This document shows positions 12,108-21,206 of a stretch of 64,000 nt of DNA, piece after piece (position 1 is the first letter of the stretch; each line of letters starts with the position of its first letter). The position numbers were made by a program, and so were the translations under genes. The notes under the pieces are model-generated. The model was given only the letters and a program-made list of their open reading frames with translations. It made no database searches and was not told the origin of the DNA. Origin of the DNA: Hyphomicrobiales bacterium. GTDB lineage: Bacteria; Pseudomonadota; Alphaproteobacteria; Rhizobiales; Beijerinckiaceae. The DNA is taken from NCBI GenBank assembly GCA_016716745.1, contig JADJVD010000004.1, forward strand, positions 124,001 through 188,000, given 5' to 3'.

Positions 12108-12563
12108 TCAGGGCTGAGGCTTCAGCGGCCTGAACGTCTCGAGCTCGGCGGGCGGCGCGTCGTCCTCCATGCGCGTCGCGGGAAGGCGGCGGAGTTCGTC
12201 GAAGAACGGGACGCGCGACTCGGCGCCGTAGGCGCGCGCTGGTTTCACGCGCGACGGATCGTCGAGCGAGCCGAGCGAGACGGCGATGCGATCCTTGTCG
12301 ACATAGGCGAAGGTGAGCGGCGTGCCGCAGGCGGCGCAGAAGCCGCGCTCGGCCGCGCGCGAGGAGCGATAGATCGACGGGGCGCCGGCCGTCCATCGCA
12401 GAGCGGCGCGCGGCACGGAGGCGAGCGGCGCGAAATACGAGCCGAAGGCGCGCTGGCACATGCGGCAATGGCAGATATGCGGGTTGCCCGGCTCAGCGTC
12501 GAGCGCGTAGCGCACGGCGCCGCACTGGCAGCCGCCGGCGATGGGGAGAGGCGGGGACGTCAT
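12108..12563 (-). CDS. GFA (glutathione-dependent formaldehyde-activating-like) zinc protein
   Basis: A 151-residue protein of the GFA/DUF636 family. The zinc-binding cysteines are in place: GGCQCGAVRY at the N-terminus, CHCRMCQRAFGS in the middle and GFCAACGTPLTF after it. Most family members have no proven substrate; the name comes from glutathione-dependent formaldehyde chemistry. It is convergent with the channel gene, with only three bases between the stops, so any terminator must lie inside a coding sequence. It is the last minus-strand gene after icd but likely has its own promoter. Confidence 0.85.
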   Translation of the reverse strand: MTSPPLPIAGGCQCGAVRYALDAEPGNPHICHCRMCQRAFGSYFAPLASVPRAALRWTAGAPSIYRSSRAAERGFCAACGTPLTFAYVDKDRIAVSLGSLDDPSRVKPARAYGAESRVPFFDELRRLPATRMEDDAPPAELETFRPLKPQP

Positions 12564-12587
12564 CGCGCGGCCTCCATGTCGCGGGGC

Positions 12588-12680
12588 TCAGCGACGGCGG
12601 CCCCACACCTGCCAGACGAGGAAGATCAGCGTGGCGAGCAGCAGCGTGAACTGCGCCCAGTCGACATTGGCGAGGCTCAT
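12588..12680 (-). CDS. Possible small single-helix membrane protein (30 aa)
   Basis: An ATG at 12680 opens 30 codons reading MSLANVDWAQFTLLLATLIF followed by LVWQVWGRRR: an almost ideal single transmembrane helix flanked by tryptophans and ended by positive charges. No good ribosome binding site precedes it. The same frame is open back into icd, but that is best explained by a base error at the icd stop. The peptide composition, unlike the arginine-rich noise of non-coding frames here, is the only support. Confidence 0.35.
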   Translation of the reverse strand: MSLANVDWAQFTLLLATLIFLVWQVWGRRR

Positions 12681-12763
12681 GGCCCGAATATGGCGACGCC
12701 GCCCGTTCCGGGGAAGGGGCGGCGTCGGGCGTGCCGCGCGAGCCGGGGCTGGGTCGCTGGCCG

Positions 12764-12784
12764 CCGCGAGCCGGAGGCTCGCGG
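12764..12784. repeat. REP-like palindrome, solitary copy
   Basis: CCGCGAGCC-GGA-GGCTCGCGG is a 9-bp perfect inverted repeat with a three-base centre. The core GCGAGCCGGAGGCTCGC recurs at 55600-55683, so it is a dispersed palindromic element rather than only an icd terminator. It sits just past the natural icd stop. Confidence 0.7.
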
Positions 12785-12799
12785 CCCGGCGGCCGGCGC

Positions 12800-14011
12800 T
12801 TACGGCCATCGCCTTCTTCAGGTTCTCGTCGATCTTGTCGAGGAAGCCGGCGGTCGAGAGCCACTTCTGCTCGGCGCCGACGAGCAGGGCGAGATCCTTG
12901 GTCATGAAGCCGGCCTCGACGGTGTCGACGCAGACCTTTTCGAGCGTCAGCGCGAACTTCATCAGCGCGGCGTTGCCGTCGAGCTTGGCGCGATGGGCGA
13001 GGCCGCGCGTCCAGGCGAAGATCGAGGCGATCGAGTTGGTCGAGGTCTCCTTGCCCTTCTGGTGCTCGCGGTAGTGGCGCGTCACCGTGCCGTGCGCGGC
13101 CTCGGCCTCGACGGTCTTGCCGTCGGGCGTCATCAGCACCGAGGTCATCAGGCCGAGCGAGCCGAAGCCCTGCGCCACGGTGTCGGACTGCACGTCGCCG
13201 TCGTAGTTCTTGCACGCCCAGACGTAGCCGCCCGACCACTTCAGCGCCGAGGCGACCATGTCGTCGATCAGGCGGTGCTCGTAGGTGATGCCGCCGCGTC
13301 GAACTGCGCCTTGAACTCCTTCTCGAAGACCTCCTGGAAGATGTCCTTGAAGCGGCCGTCATAGGCCTTGAGGATGGTGTTCTTGGTCGACAGGTAGACC
13401 GGCCACTTGCGGTTGAGGCCGTAGTTGAGCGAGGCGCGGGCGAAATCGCGGATCGACTCGTCGAGATTGTACATCGCCATCGCGACGCCGGCGCCGGGGG
13501 CGTCGAACACGTTCTTCTCGATGACCTGGCCGTCCTCGCCGACGAACTTGATCGTCAGCTTGCCCTTGCCGGGAAACTTGAAATCGGTGGCGCGATACTG
13601 GTCGCCGAAGGCGTGACGGCCGACGACGATCGGCTGGGTCCAGCCCGGCACCAGGCGCGGCACGTTCTTGCAGATGATCGGCTCGCGGAAGATCGTGCCG
13701 CCGAGGATGTTGCGGATCGTGCCGTTGGGCGACTTCCACATCTCCTTGAGGTTGAACTCCTCGACGCGCGCCTCGTCCGGCGTGATCGTCGCGCACTTGA
13801 CGGCGACGCCGTACTTCTTGGTCGCCTCGGCGGAGTCGATCGTCACCTGATCGTTGGTGGCGTCGCGGTTCTCGACGGACAGGTCGTAATATTTCAGGTC
13901 GATGTCGAGATAGGGGTGGATCAGCTTGTCCTTGATGAAGTGCCAGATGATCCGGGTCATCTCGTCGCCGTCCATCTCGACGACGGGGTTGGCGACCTTG
14001 ATCTTCTTCAT
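12800..14011 (-). CDS. icd: NADP-dependent isocitrate dehydrogenase (two compensating frame breaks)
   Basis: Oxidatively decarboxylates isocitrate to 2-oxoglutarate in the TCA cycle; dimeric eukaryote-like type. The start MKKIKVANPVVEMDGDEMTR, the SPNGTIRNILGGTIFREPI substrate region and AAHGTVTRHYREHQKGKETS near the cofactor site identify it. The frame breaks at 13289-13297 (one base missing in the GCGGC run: QFDAA should continue GITYEHRLIDDM). The C-terminus then reads ENLKKAM, where a single extra base (about 12803) hides a TAA at 12802-12800. With one lost and one gained base the length is 1212, giving 403 residues, normal for the family. Without the second correction the frame would run on to 12588. 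Confidence 0.93.
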
Positions 14012-14149
14012 GGGAGAGCCTTTCTCGAGAGCGGCCGGAAGCCGGCGAAATTCGCGAAGGCGCCCCTCATATCACCGGCCCAAAGGCCGGCAAAGCGCGG
14101 CTTTGGGAGGGGGAGAGGGGCGGGGGCGGCCCGCGCGGGGCAGGCGCCC

Positions 14150-15041
14150 TCACGGCTTCGGCTGCTTGCGACCGAAGGGGGGCTGGCAGTAATCGACGAA
14201 CCAGACGTAATTGTCGGCGTTGTTCAGCCGCTCGGCCGGCGCCAGGCAGCGCCGGCCCACCAGGCGGGCGCGCGGCCGGCCGGGCGACCTGGCGGCGTCA
14301 TCGGTGGTGGCGCGGCGGCGCCCGGCCGGGCGCAGATCGAGATATTTGTCGGCGAAATAGACCTTGCGGTCGCTCGACAGGAAATAGGCGTAGGCGCCCG
14401 CCGCGACGCGGTGGCGCGTCAGCAGCGCCGGCGGGGCGTAGAGAAAGTTCGTCGCGTCGTTCATGTAGGCGATCGCCTTGGCCAGCACCGTGGCGATCTT
14501 GCGCACCGCCTCCGCCCGTGCGCGGTCGTCGGCCAGACGGTTCAGCGCGAAGTTGAGATCGAAGGCGGGGGCGGCGAGGGCATAGCCCGCATGCAAGGCC
14601 GATCCGGCCGGCGCCGTCAGCGCCGCGTGCGAGCCGACCAGCACCGCCATCGCATTGGCGATGTTGCGCGAAATCTCGGCGATCTGCGCGACGCCCGCCT
14701 GCAACGGCGTCAGCGCGGCGCCGGCGGGCGCGGCGGCGTAATCGGGCCTGGAGTCCCGCCGAGCGGCGCGTCCAGCCGGCCAGAGGGCCGACGGCGCCGG
14801 CGACGCCCGGCGCAAAGCGCGTCTCGGTGGCCGCGAACTTGCGGATCGCGTCCTCCAGCTCCTGATCGAAAACGGGCGAGAACAGATCGGGCGCGGCAGG
14901 CGTCACGCGGTAGCCCATCTCGAACAGAGTCGACTTCACCTTCGGGACGCCGGGGCCGACGGCGCCTTTCGCCAGGATCGCGCCGGCGCGCTCGATGTCG
15001 ACGAGTTGCGGGTAGGCGCGCAGCGAGGAGGAAAGCGGCAT
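14150..15041 (-). CDS. Hypothetical protein, peptidoglycan-binding-like N-terminus (frame break)
   Basis: About 297 codons on the minus strand, divergent from trmJ. Residues 28-75 (VPKVKSTLFEMGYRV ... DQELEDAIRKFAATE) follow the helix pattern of a PG_binding_1 domain. The frame breaks at about 14750-14790; a second frame then reads LTPLQAGVAQIAEISRNIAN and KIATVLAKAIAYMNDATNFL, with a C-terminus LNNADNYVWFVDYC. That ending resembles the NADNYAYF motif near the C-terminus of M35-type (lysine-specific metallo-endopeptidase) domains, but no HExxH can be found in any frame, so peptidase activity is not claimed. No clear signal peptide is seen. Function unknown. Confidence 0.6.
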
Positions 15042-15153
15042 GGCGATCCGGGGGCGCGCCGGGCGCAGAGCGGGCGCGCCAGCCTCGCCGCGTCGGTGCG
15101 TGCGCGCACGTCACGCTTGACGGGCGCGCGCGGCTCGTGCGCAAAGGCGGCGC

Positions 15154-15993
15154 ATGACGGGCGCCGGCACAAACTCCACGCACACGCCGCTGACGGGCGG
15201 GCCGGCGATCGTTCTGGTTCGCCCGCAGCTCGCCGTGAACATCGGCATGTGCGCCCGCGCGATGGCGAATTTCGGCCTGTCGGACCTGCGTCTCGTCTCT
15301 CCGCGCGAGGGCTGGCCGCGCACCGGCGCCTATCGCAAGGGCGCCTATGCGGCCGCCGCCGGCGCGGTGCATCTGCTGGAAGGGGCGAGGCTGTTCGACT
15401 CGGTGGAGGCGGCGGTCGCCGATCTCAACCGCGTCTATGCGACGACGGCGCGCGAGCGCGGGCAGGGCAAGGTCATCCTGCCGCCCTCGACGGCGATGGC
15501 CGACAGCGCCGGAGCCATCGCCGCCGGCGAAAAGCATGGCGTGCTGTTCGGGCCGGAGCGCACCGGGCTCGACAATGACGACGTGGCCCTCGCCGACGCG
15601 GTGATCACCTTCCCGGTCGATCCGGCCTACGCCTCGCTCAATCTGGCGCAGGCGGTGCTGCTGGTCGCCTACGAGCATCATCGCGCCGCGCGCGGCGAGG
15701 CGGCGCCGTTCGCCATCCCCGAGCGCTCGCCGCCGGCCAAGCGCGAGCACATGCTCGCCTTCTTCAACTTCTTCGAGGATCTGCTGGACGCCAACGGCTT
15801 CTTCCGGCCCGAGGGCAAGCGGCCGGTGATGACGCGCAATCTGCGCAACATGTTCCACCGCATGCAGATGACCGAGCAGGACGTGCGCACCTTCTGGGGG
15901 GCGATCGTCCGCCTCGTCGAGGGGCCGCGGGCGGAGAAGGACAAGTCCGCGAAGAAGTCCGCGCCGACGAGATCTGTGAACTCTGCGGATTGA
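15154..15993 (+). CDS. trmJ: TrmJ-type SPOUT RNA methyltransferase
   Basis: A 279-residue SpoU/TrmJ-family methyltransferase, which 2'-O-methylates position 32 of tRNAs using S-adenosylmethionine. The N-terminal region has the diagnostic VLVRPQLAVNIGMCARAMANFG (substrate arginine and asparagine). The trefoil-knot motifs follow: VLFGPERTGLDNDDV and SLNLAQAVLLVAYE, which together bind the methyl donor. The C-terminal helical extension (MTRNLRNMFHRMQMTEQDVRTFWG) is typical of TrmJ rather than TrmH. The start at 15154 leaves a short disordered N-terminus; a later start is possible. The last 15 residues are Lys/Ser-rich. Confidence 0.9.
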   Translation: MTGAGTNSTHTPLTGGPAIVLVRPQLAVNIGMCARAMANFGLSDLRLVSPREGWPRTGAYRKGAYAAAAGAVHLLEGARLFDSVEAAVADLNRVYATTARERGQGKVILPPSTAMADSAGAIAAGEKHGVLFGPERTGLDNDDVALADAVITFPVDPAYASLNLAQAVLLVAYEHHRAARGEAAPFAIPERSPPAKREHMLAFFNFFEDLLDANGFFRPEGKRPVMTRNLRNMFHRMQMTEQDVRTFWGAIVRLVEGPRAEKDKSAKKSAPTRSVNSAD

Positions 15994-16023
15994 CGGGGCG
16001 CGCCGACGCGCCAAGTTCGCACG

Positions 16024-17360
16024 ATGAAGCCGCTTGTTTCGCGACGCGCGATCACGATGGGCGGGCTGGCGTCGGCCCTGCCCCTGGCGCTGCCGCGCGC
16101 GCTCAAGGCGCAGTCCGGCGTCTTCGACGTCGACGTCGCCATCGTCGGCGCGGGCGCGGCGGGGCTGGCGGCGGCGCGCGAATCGCAGCGGCTCGGCCGC
16201 AGCTTCGTCATCCTCGAATCGCGCGCGCGCATCGGCGGGCGCACCTTCACCGATACGAGCCTCGGCCAGCCCTTCGACGCCGGCGCGCTCTACATCCACT
16301 GGGCCGAGCGCAACCCCTGGACGGAGGCGGCGCGCGCGCTCGGGGTCGAGACCGTCCCGGAGCGCAACGGCGGCTTCCGCATCTACGATCAGGGCCGGCC
16401 GCAGCCGCCGTTCGAGCGCGAGCGCCGGCGCGCGGCCTTCCGGCGTCTCTCGCTCGAACTCGACGAGGCCGCCGACGCGCCGGACGTCTCGGTGGTCGAG
16501 CGCTTGGCGAGCGCCGGGCCCGAGGTGATCGACGCGGCCGGCGGCATGACGCGCATGGCGCTCGGCGAGGAGCCCGAGCGCGTCTCGGCGCGCGATTATG
16601 CGCGGCTTTGGTCGGGCGACGACCTGATCATGCCGGGCGGCTACGGGACGCTGGCGGCCCGCTACGGCGAAGGGCTGCCGGTGCGCCTGTCGACGCCGGT
16701 GACGGCGATCGACTGGGGCGGGCCGGGCGTCGCCCTCGCCACGCCCGCCGGAACGGTGCGGGCGCGCGCCGCCATCGTCACCGCGCCGGTCGGCGTGCTG
16801 ATCGAGGAGAGCATCCGCTTCACGCCGCGCCTGCCGGAGGCGACGCTCGCCGGAATCGGCGGGCTGGCGATGGGCGTGCTGGCGAAGATCGCGATGAAAT
16901 TCGACGGCGCGCGCTTCGACATTCCGCCGGCGCCGACATCTTCGAAGTCGAGGGGCCGCGCGTCACCTATGATTTCGAGTGCTGGCCGTTCAACCGCGAT
17001 CTCGTCGTCGCCTATCTCGGCGGCGACCATGCGCGGCGGGTGGTCGGGCTCGGCGCCGAGGACGCGGTGCGCGCCGCGCTGGAGGCGTTTTCGCGGATCG
17101 TCGGGCCGGAGGCGGGCAGGCGTTTCGTCGCCGGCCGCGCGCATGGCTGGATCGACGATCCGCATGCGCTGGGCGCCTATTCGCATGCGCTGCCCGGCCA
17201 TGCGGGGGCGCGCGCGCTGCTCGCCCGGCCCGTCGGCGGGCGCCTCTGGTTCGCGGGCGAGGCGACGGGCGGCGCGCCCGATTTCGGCGGCGCGATGACC
17301 GCGGGCGGCGCTTTTCTGGCGGGGCGGGACGCGGCGCGCGCCGCGGCGGCCGCGCCGTGA
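16024..17360 (+). CDS. Tat-exported flavin-containing amine oxidase (frame break)
   Basis: About 445 residues. The N-terminus LVSRRAITMGGLASALPLAL is a twin-arginine signal peptide ending near LKAQ, so the enzyme should be folded with FAD and exported. The FAD-binding motif VAIVGAGAAGLAAARESQ and the second motif RARIGGRTFTD follow, typical of the monoamine-oxidase family; MPGGYGTLA is the central substrate/FAD segment. The frame breaks at 16924-16932 (one base missing in the CCGCCGG run); the other frame continues GADIFEVEGPRVTYDFEC and ends with the conserved C-terminal flavin motif WFAGEATGG. Substrate unknown; polyamines or tyramine-like amines are typical. It lies 22 bases before the opgC-like gene. 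Confidence 0.85.
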
Positions 17361-17382
17361 GGCCGCCCTTCGGCGCGCGCGC

Positions 17383-18462
17383 ATGACGCGGGACGCCAAC
17401 GCCGTCGATTTCTGGCGCGGCTTCGCGCTGATCGAAATCCTGATCAACCATGTGCCCGGCAATTTCTACGAGCGCTTCACGCATCGCACGCTGTCGGTGT
17501 CGGACGCGGCCGAGCTGTTCGTGTTTCTGGCGGGATGGTCGCTCGCCTATGTCGTCGGCCGGCCGGAGCGGCGCGCCCCGCTGCCGGGACTCGTCTTCCG
17601 CCTCGGCGGGCGCGCCTTCGTGGTCTACGCCGCGCATATCCTGACGATGATGCTGGCGGTGGCGATGCTGGCCGGCGCCTCGCTCGCCTTCGACAACACG
17701 CTGTATCTCGAGTGGCACAACGCCGGGCCGGTGTTTCAGGATCCGGTGGAGACGCATGTCGGCCTGGCGCTGCTCTCCCACCAGCTCGGCTATTTCAACA
17801 TCCTGCCGCTCTATGTCGCGCTGCTGGTCGTCGCGCCGGGAATCGCGGTGCTGCATCGGCTGTCGCCGGCGCTGCTGGCGTTGGCGTCGGGCGGCGTCTA
17901 TCTCGCCGCGCTGATCGTTCCGATCACGATCCCGACATGGCCCGTGCCCGGCCAATGGTTCTTCAACCCGCTGTGCTGGCAGTTCCTGTTCGTGATCGGC
18001 TTTCTGGCGGCGCGGCCGGAAGGGCTCGGCGGCTTCCTCGCCCGTCACCTGACGTGGCTGCGCCGGATTGCATGGCCGATCGTGATAGCCGGGGCGGCGG
18101 TGGCGTGGTTCGATCTGCATCCCGATCCGACGCGCGCGCCGTGGCCGCCGTTGCTGTTCATCACCGGCAAGACATTCCTCACCCCGATTCGACTGATCCA
18201 TTTTCTCGCGCTGGCGGTCGCGCTGTCGTCGCTCTATCCTGTCATCGCGCGTCACGCCGAACCGCTGACGCGGGCCGTGTCGCGTCTCGGCCGGCATTCG
18301 TTGCAGACCTTCTGCGCCGGATCGGTGCTGAGCCTGCTCGGCCAGATTCTGCGCTTCGCCACCGGCGGAGGCTTGGTGTTCGACACGCTGTTCGTCGCGG
18401 TGGGACTGGCGGGAATGTCGGCGGTCGCGTGGGCGGTCGAGTGGCGGGAGCGCGCGCGATGA
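17383..18462 (+). CDS. opgC: OpgC-type membrane acyltransferase
   Basis: A 359-residue polytopic protein beginning DANAVDFWRGFALIEILINH, the pattern of the OpgC family, whose founding member adds succinyl groups to osmoregulated periplasmic glucans. About ten hydrophobic helices are visible; polar residues that could be catalytic lie in the first helix and in the loop with RFTHRTLSVSDAAELFVFLAGW. The C-terminal part contains SRLGRHSLQTFCAGSVLSLLG, also typical. It is followed, with a 4-base overlap (ATGA), by an SGNH-fold exported protein, and then a second one, which suggests a working unit of inner-membrane donor protein plus periplasmic transferases. Acyl group and acceptor are not known. 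Confidence 0.85.
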   Translation: MTRDANAVDFWRGFALIEILINHVPGNFYERFTHRTLSVSDAAELFVFLAGWSLAYVVGRPERRAPLPGLVFRLGGRAFVVYAAHILTMMLAVAMLAGASLAFDNTLYLEWHNAGPVFQDPVETHVGLALLSHQLGYFNILPLYVALLVVAPGIAVLHRLSPALLALASGGVYLAALIVPITIPTWPVPGQWFFNPLCWQFLFVIGFLAARPEGLGGFLARHLTWLRRIAWPIVIAGAAVAWFDLHPDPTRAPWPPLLFITGKTFLTPIRLIHFLALAVALSSLYPVIARHAEPLTRAVSRLGRHSLQTFCAGSVLSLLGQILRFATGGGLVFDTLFVAVGLAGMSAVAWAVEWRERAR

Positions 18463-19232
18463 GGCGGGCCGTCATCGCCGCGGCCGCGCTCTGGCTGGCC
18501 GCCGCCGGCGCGCAAGCCCAGACGTCGGCGCCGGCTGCGCCCGCGCCCGAGACGACGACGGCCTGCCGCGACGCCGGGCCGGACGGCGCGCTACCTGTCC
18601 TGAAGAACTTCGCCGCCGCGCTGCGCGACAACCGCGCCGTCATTCTGGCGGTCGGGGGATCGGGCGTCGCCAAACGCGGCCGCGTCGGGTCGGACGGCTA
18701 TTACGGCCTCGTGCGGCGCTATCTCGAGCGCTCCTTCAAAGGGCTCGATCTGAAGATCGAGCATCGTGGGGCAGGCGGCGAGGTGGCGCGCGACGCCTTC
18801 GAGCGGATCAAGGTCGAGGCGGCGCTGACCGGGGCGCGGCTTGTGCTCTGGCAGGTCGGCGCGGCCGACGCGCTGGCGCGCATCCCGCCGCAGGAGTTCC
18901 GCGCCACGCTGACCGAAGCGGTCGGCTGGCTACGCGCGCACGACATCGATCTCGTGCTGATCGGCATGCGATACGCCCCCGAGGCTGCCAAGGACGAGCA
19001 GTATCAGGCGATCCGGCAGGCCGTGCGAGAGGTCGCCATCGCCGAATCCGTGCCGCGCGTGCGCCGCTACGAAGCGAGCGAGGCGCTGGCGCGGATGCGC
19101 GCGGGCGCCCATGCCGACGCGGAGGTCGCCGCAGACGCGGCGCAGGACTGCATGGCGGATTGGCTGGCGCAGGCCGTCGCGGTAGGCCTGTTCGGCCGGC
19201 GCGGCGGCGGCGAGGCGCGCCCCGCGCCTTGA
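18459..19232 (+). CDS. Exported SGNH-like protein with degenerate catalytic blocks
   Basis: A 257-residue protein with a cleavable Sec signal (residues 1-21, ending AGAQA). The fold pattern is that of an SGNH/GDSL hydrolase: strand AVILAVGGSGVAKRG in the block I position, GAGGEVARDAF in block II, and LVLWQVGAADAL in block III. However, GDS is replaced by GGS, the block III asparagine is missing (GAAD), and no DxxH block V is found near the C-terminus, where related sequence instead reads QDCMADWLAQAV. It may be an inactive or binding paralogue of the next gene. Translation is coupled to opgC by an ATGA overlap. Confidence 0.7.
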   Translation: MRRAVIAAAALWLAAAGAQAQTSAPAAPAPETTTACRDAGPDGALPVLKNFAAALRDNRAVILAVGGSGVAKRGRVGSDGYYGLVRRYLERSFKGLDLKIEHRGAGGEVARDAFERIKVEAALTGARLVLWQVGAADALARIPPQEFRATLTEAVGWLRAHDIDLVLIGMRYAPEAAKDEQYQAIRQAVREVAIAESVPRVRRYEASEALARMRAGAHADAEVAADAAQDCMADWLAQAVAVGLFGRRGGGEARPAP

Positions 19233-19310
19233 CGTTCAGCGGCCGTTCATCGACCGGCCCTCAGGGTTTTCGGCAACGATGGGGGCGGTTTGCCCCAACA
19301 GGGCGACGGC

Positions 19311-20114
19311 ATGACAGGGATAGTGCGGCGCGCGCGCAGCCTCGCGCGCGCGGGTGCGACGGCCGCATGCCTCGCCGCGACGGCGGCGGCGGCGCAATCG
19401 CCGGATTCGTCCGCCCCGGCGGCGGCGATGCCCGCCGGTCCCGCCTGCGCCACCTCGGTTCCGTTGCTGTCCGGCGTCCGGCTGCCCCATGCCTATCAGG
19501 CCGTGGCGCGCCGGCAGGCGCTGACGGTCGTGGCGGTCGGCTCGTCCTCCACGGTCGGCCTCGGCGCGCGCGAGGCGCGCAACGCCTATCCGGCGCGGCT
19601 CGAGGCCGAGCTGAAGGCCGCCTTTCCGGGCGTCGCGGTGCGCGTCGTCAATCGCGGCGTCAATGGCGAGGAGGCCCCGGCGATGCTGGCGCGGTTCGAG
19701 CGCGACGTCGCGGCGGAAAGGCCCGATCTGGTGATCTGGCAGGTCGGCTCCAACGGCCTGCTGAAGGGCGTGCCGACGGCCGACGTGCTGGCCGCGCTCG
19801 GGCAGGGGCTGGAGCGCACGCGCGCGCTCGGCGCGGACGCCATCGTGATGAGCCCGCAATACGCGCCGCGCATTCTCGCCGCCGAGGGGCGCGAGGGGCT
19901 GCTGACGCGCCTCGCCGCTGCGCCGGCGGCGCTGTTCCCGCGCTACGAGGTGATGCGCGACTGGCGCGACGCGCGCCACATCGCCTTCTCGGATTTCCTG
20001 ATCGAGGACGGGCTGCACCTCAACGATTGGGGCTACGCCTGCACGGCGCGGCTGATGGCGCGGGCGCTCGCGAGCGCCATCGTCGCGACGCCGGCGCAGA
20101 CGGCCGCCCGCTGA
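19311..20114 (+). CDS. Exported SGNH/GDSL-family hydrolase or O-acyltransferase
   Basis: A 267-residue exported protein; the signal segment is basic then Ala-rich and ends at about AAAAQS. Block I reads VVAVGSSSTVGLGA, block II VNRGVNGEE, block III WQVGSNGLL with the oxyanion asparagine, and block V DGLHLNDWGYA carries the Asp and His of the triad. All catalytic positions are therefore plausible, unlike in the upstream paralogue. The ATG at 19311 was preferred to a TTG at 19290. In acylation systems such as PatA/PatB a membrane acyltransferase passes the acyl group to an SGNH protein; the same relation to OpgC here is inferred from context only. Confidence 0.8.
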   Translation: MTGIVRRARSLARAGATAACLAATAAAAQSPDSSAPAAAMPAGPACATSVPLLSGVRLPHAYQAVARRQALTVVAVGSSSTVGLGAREARNAYPARLEAELKAAFPGVAVRVVNRGVNGEEAPAMLARFERDVAAERPDLVIWQVGSNGLLKGVPTADVLAALGQGLERTRALGADAIVMSPQYAPRILAAEGREGLLTRLAAAPAALFPRYEVMRDWRDARHIAFSDFLIEDGLHLNDWGYACTARLMARALASAIVATPAQTAAR

Positions 20115-20279
20115 GGCGGCAACCGGGCCTTAACCCTGTCCGTGCTTGGCTGGACGCCCGCAATCGGGCGTTCGATGCAGGTCGATCTTCTTCAGGGTTT
20201 GCGCTATGAGCGGCGCCTGCGCGCAGGGGCGGGGGCGGGCCTGCTCGCGGCCGGCCGCGCCGATCGCGTGAGAGTCGAC

Positions 20280-21104
20280 ATGGGCGCGCGCCCGCGCATT
20301 CTGGTTTTCGATTCCGGCCTCGGCGGCCTCACCGTCCAGCGCGAGATCGCGCGCGAGCGGGCGGACGCCGACATGCTCTACGTCGCCGACGACGCGGCCT
20401 TTCCCTATGGTCGTCTTTCCGAAGAGGCGCTGGTGGCGCGCGTCGAGGCCGTGATGGCGCGGCTCATCGCCGACTTCGCGCCGGACGTCGTGGTCATCGC
20501 CTGCAACACCGCCTCGACGCTGGTGCTCGGGCCGCTGCGGGCGATTTGGCCGCAGATCGCCTTCGTCGGCACCGTGCCGGCGGTGAAACCCGCCGCATTG
20601 GCCTCGCGCTCGGGCCTGATCAGCGTGCTGGCGACGCCGGGGACGGTCTCGCGCGACTATACGCGCCGGCTGATCGACGAATACGCCGCCCATTGCGAGG
20701 TGACGCTGGTCGGCTCCACCCGCCTCGCCAGTCTGGCGGAGGCGCATATGCGCGGCGAGGCCGCGCCCGACGCCGACATCGCCGCTGAAATCGCGGCCTG
20801 CTTCGTCGAGCGGGAGGGGCGTCGCACGGACGCGGTGGCGCTCGCCTGCACGCATTATCCGCTGCTGCTGGCGACGTTGACGCGGCTCGCGCCCTGGCCG
20901 GTCGCCTGGATCGACCCGGCGCCGGCCATCGCCCGGCGCGTGGCGCATGTGCTGGCGCAGGCGGGCCTGCCGCCGGGAGAATCCGGTCCGGGCGCGCGCG
21001 CCGCCCGCTTCACCAGCGGGCGCGCGCCGGAGCCTGCGCTCGCGGCGTTTCTGGAGCGGCTGGGCCTCTCCGGACAGGCGACCGAGCCGCTGCCCCTGAC
21101 TTGA
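20280..21104 (+). CDS. murI: Glutamate racemase
   Basis: Converts L- to D-glutamate for peptidoglycan. The 274-residue protein shows the family motifs: VFDSGLGGLT with the general acid/base neighbour D11, ADDAAFPYG, the first catalytic cysteine in IACNTAST (C75), the second in ACTHYPLL (C190), and the RLIDEYA region between. The ATG at 20280 starts MGARPRILVFDSG at the expected distance from the active site; the longer in-frame reading from 20142 adds 46 residues not typical of MurI. It is on the plus strand with 102 bases before the next gene, so could share a transcript with it. Confidence 0.95.
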   Translation: MGARPRILVFDSGLGGLTVQREIARERADADMLYVADDAAFPYGRLSEEALVARVEAVMARLIADFAPDVVVIACNTASTLVLGPLRAIWPQIAFVGTVPAVKPAALASRSGLISVLATPGTVSRDYTRRLIDEYAAHCEVTLVGSTRLASLAEAHMRGEAAPDADIAAEIAACFVEREGRRTDAVALACTHYPLLLATLTRLAPWPVAWIDPAPAIARRVAHVLAQAGLPPGESGPGARAARFTSGRAPEPALAAFLERLGLSGQATEPLPLT

Positions 21105-21206
21105 GATTTCCCCGCCGCGCGTCGTCGCGTTTGACTTTGACGGCCCGCCCGCGCGATCCTTGCAGCGCAACAAGGAGGCCAGGGTCGCTCGCGTCCCGGC
21201 GCTGAC

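Noticed and set aside
12588..12799. C-terminal extension of isocitrate dehydrogenase ending in a membrane helix
   Set aside because: One extra base next to the expected stop explains it, and the corrected length is normal for the family. The extension translates a dispersed palindrome.
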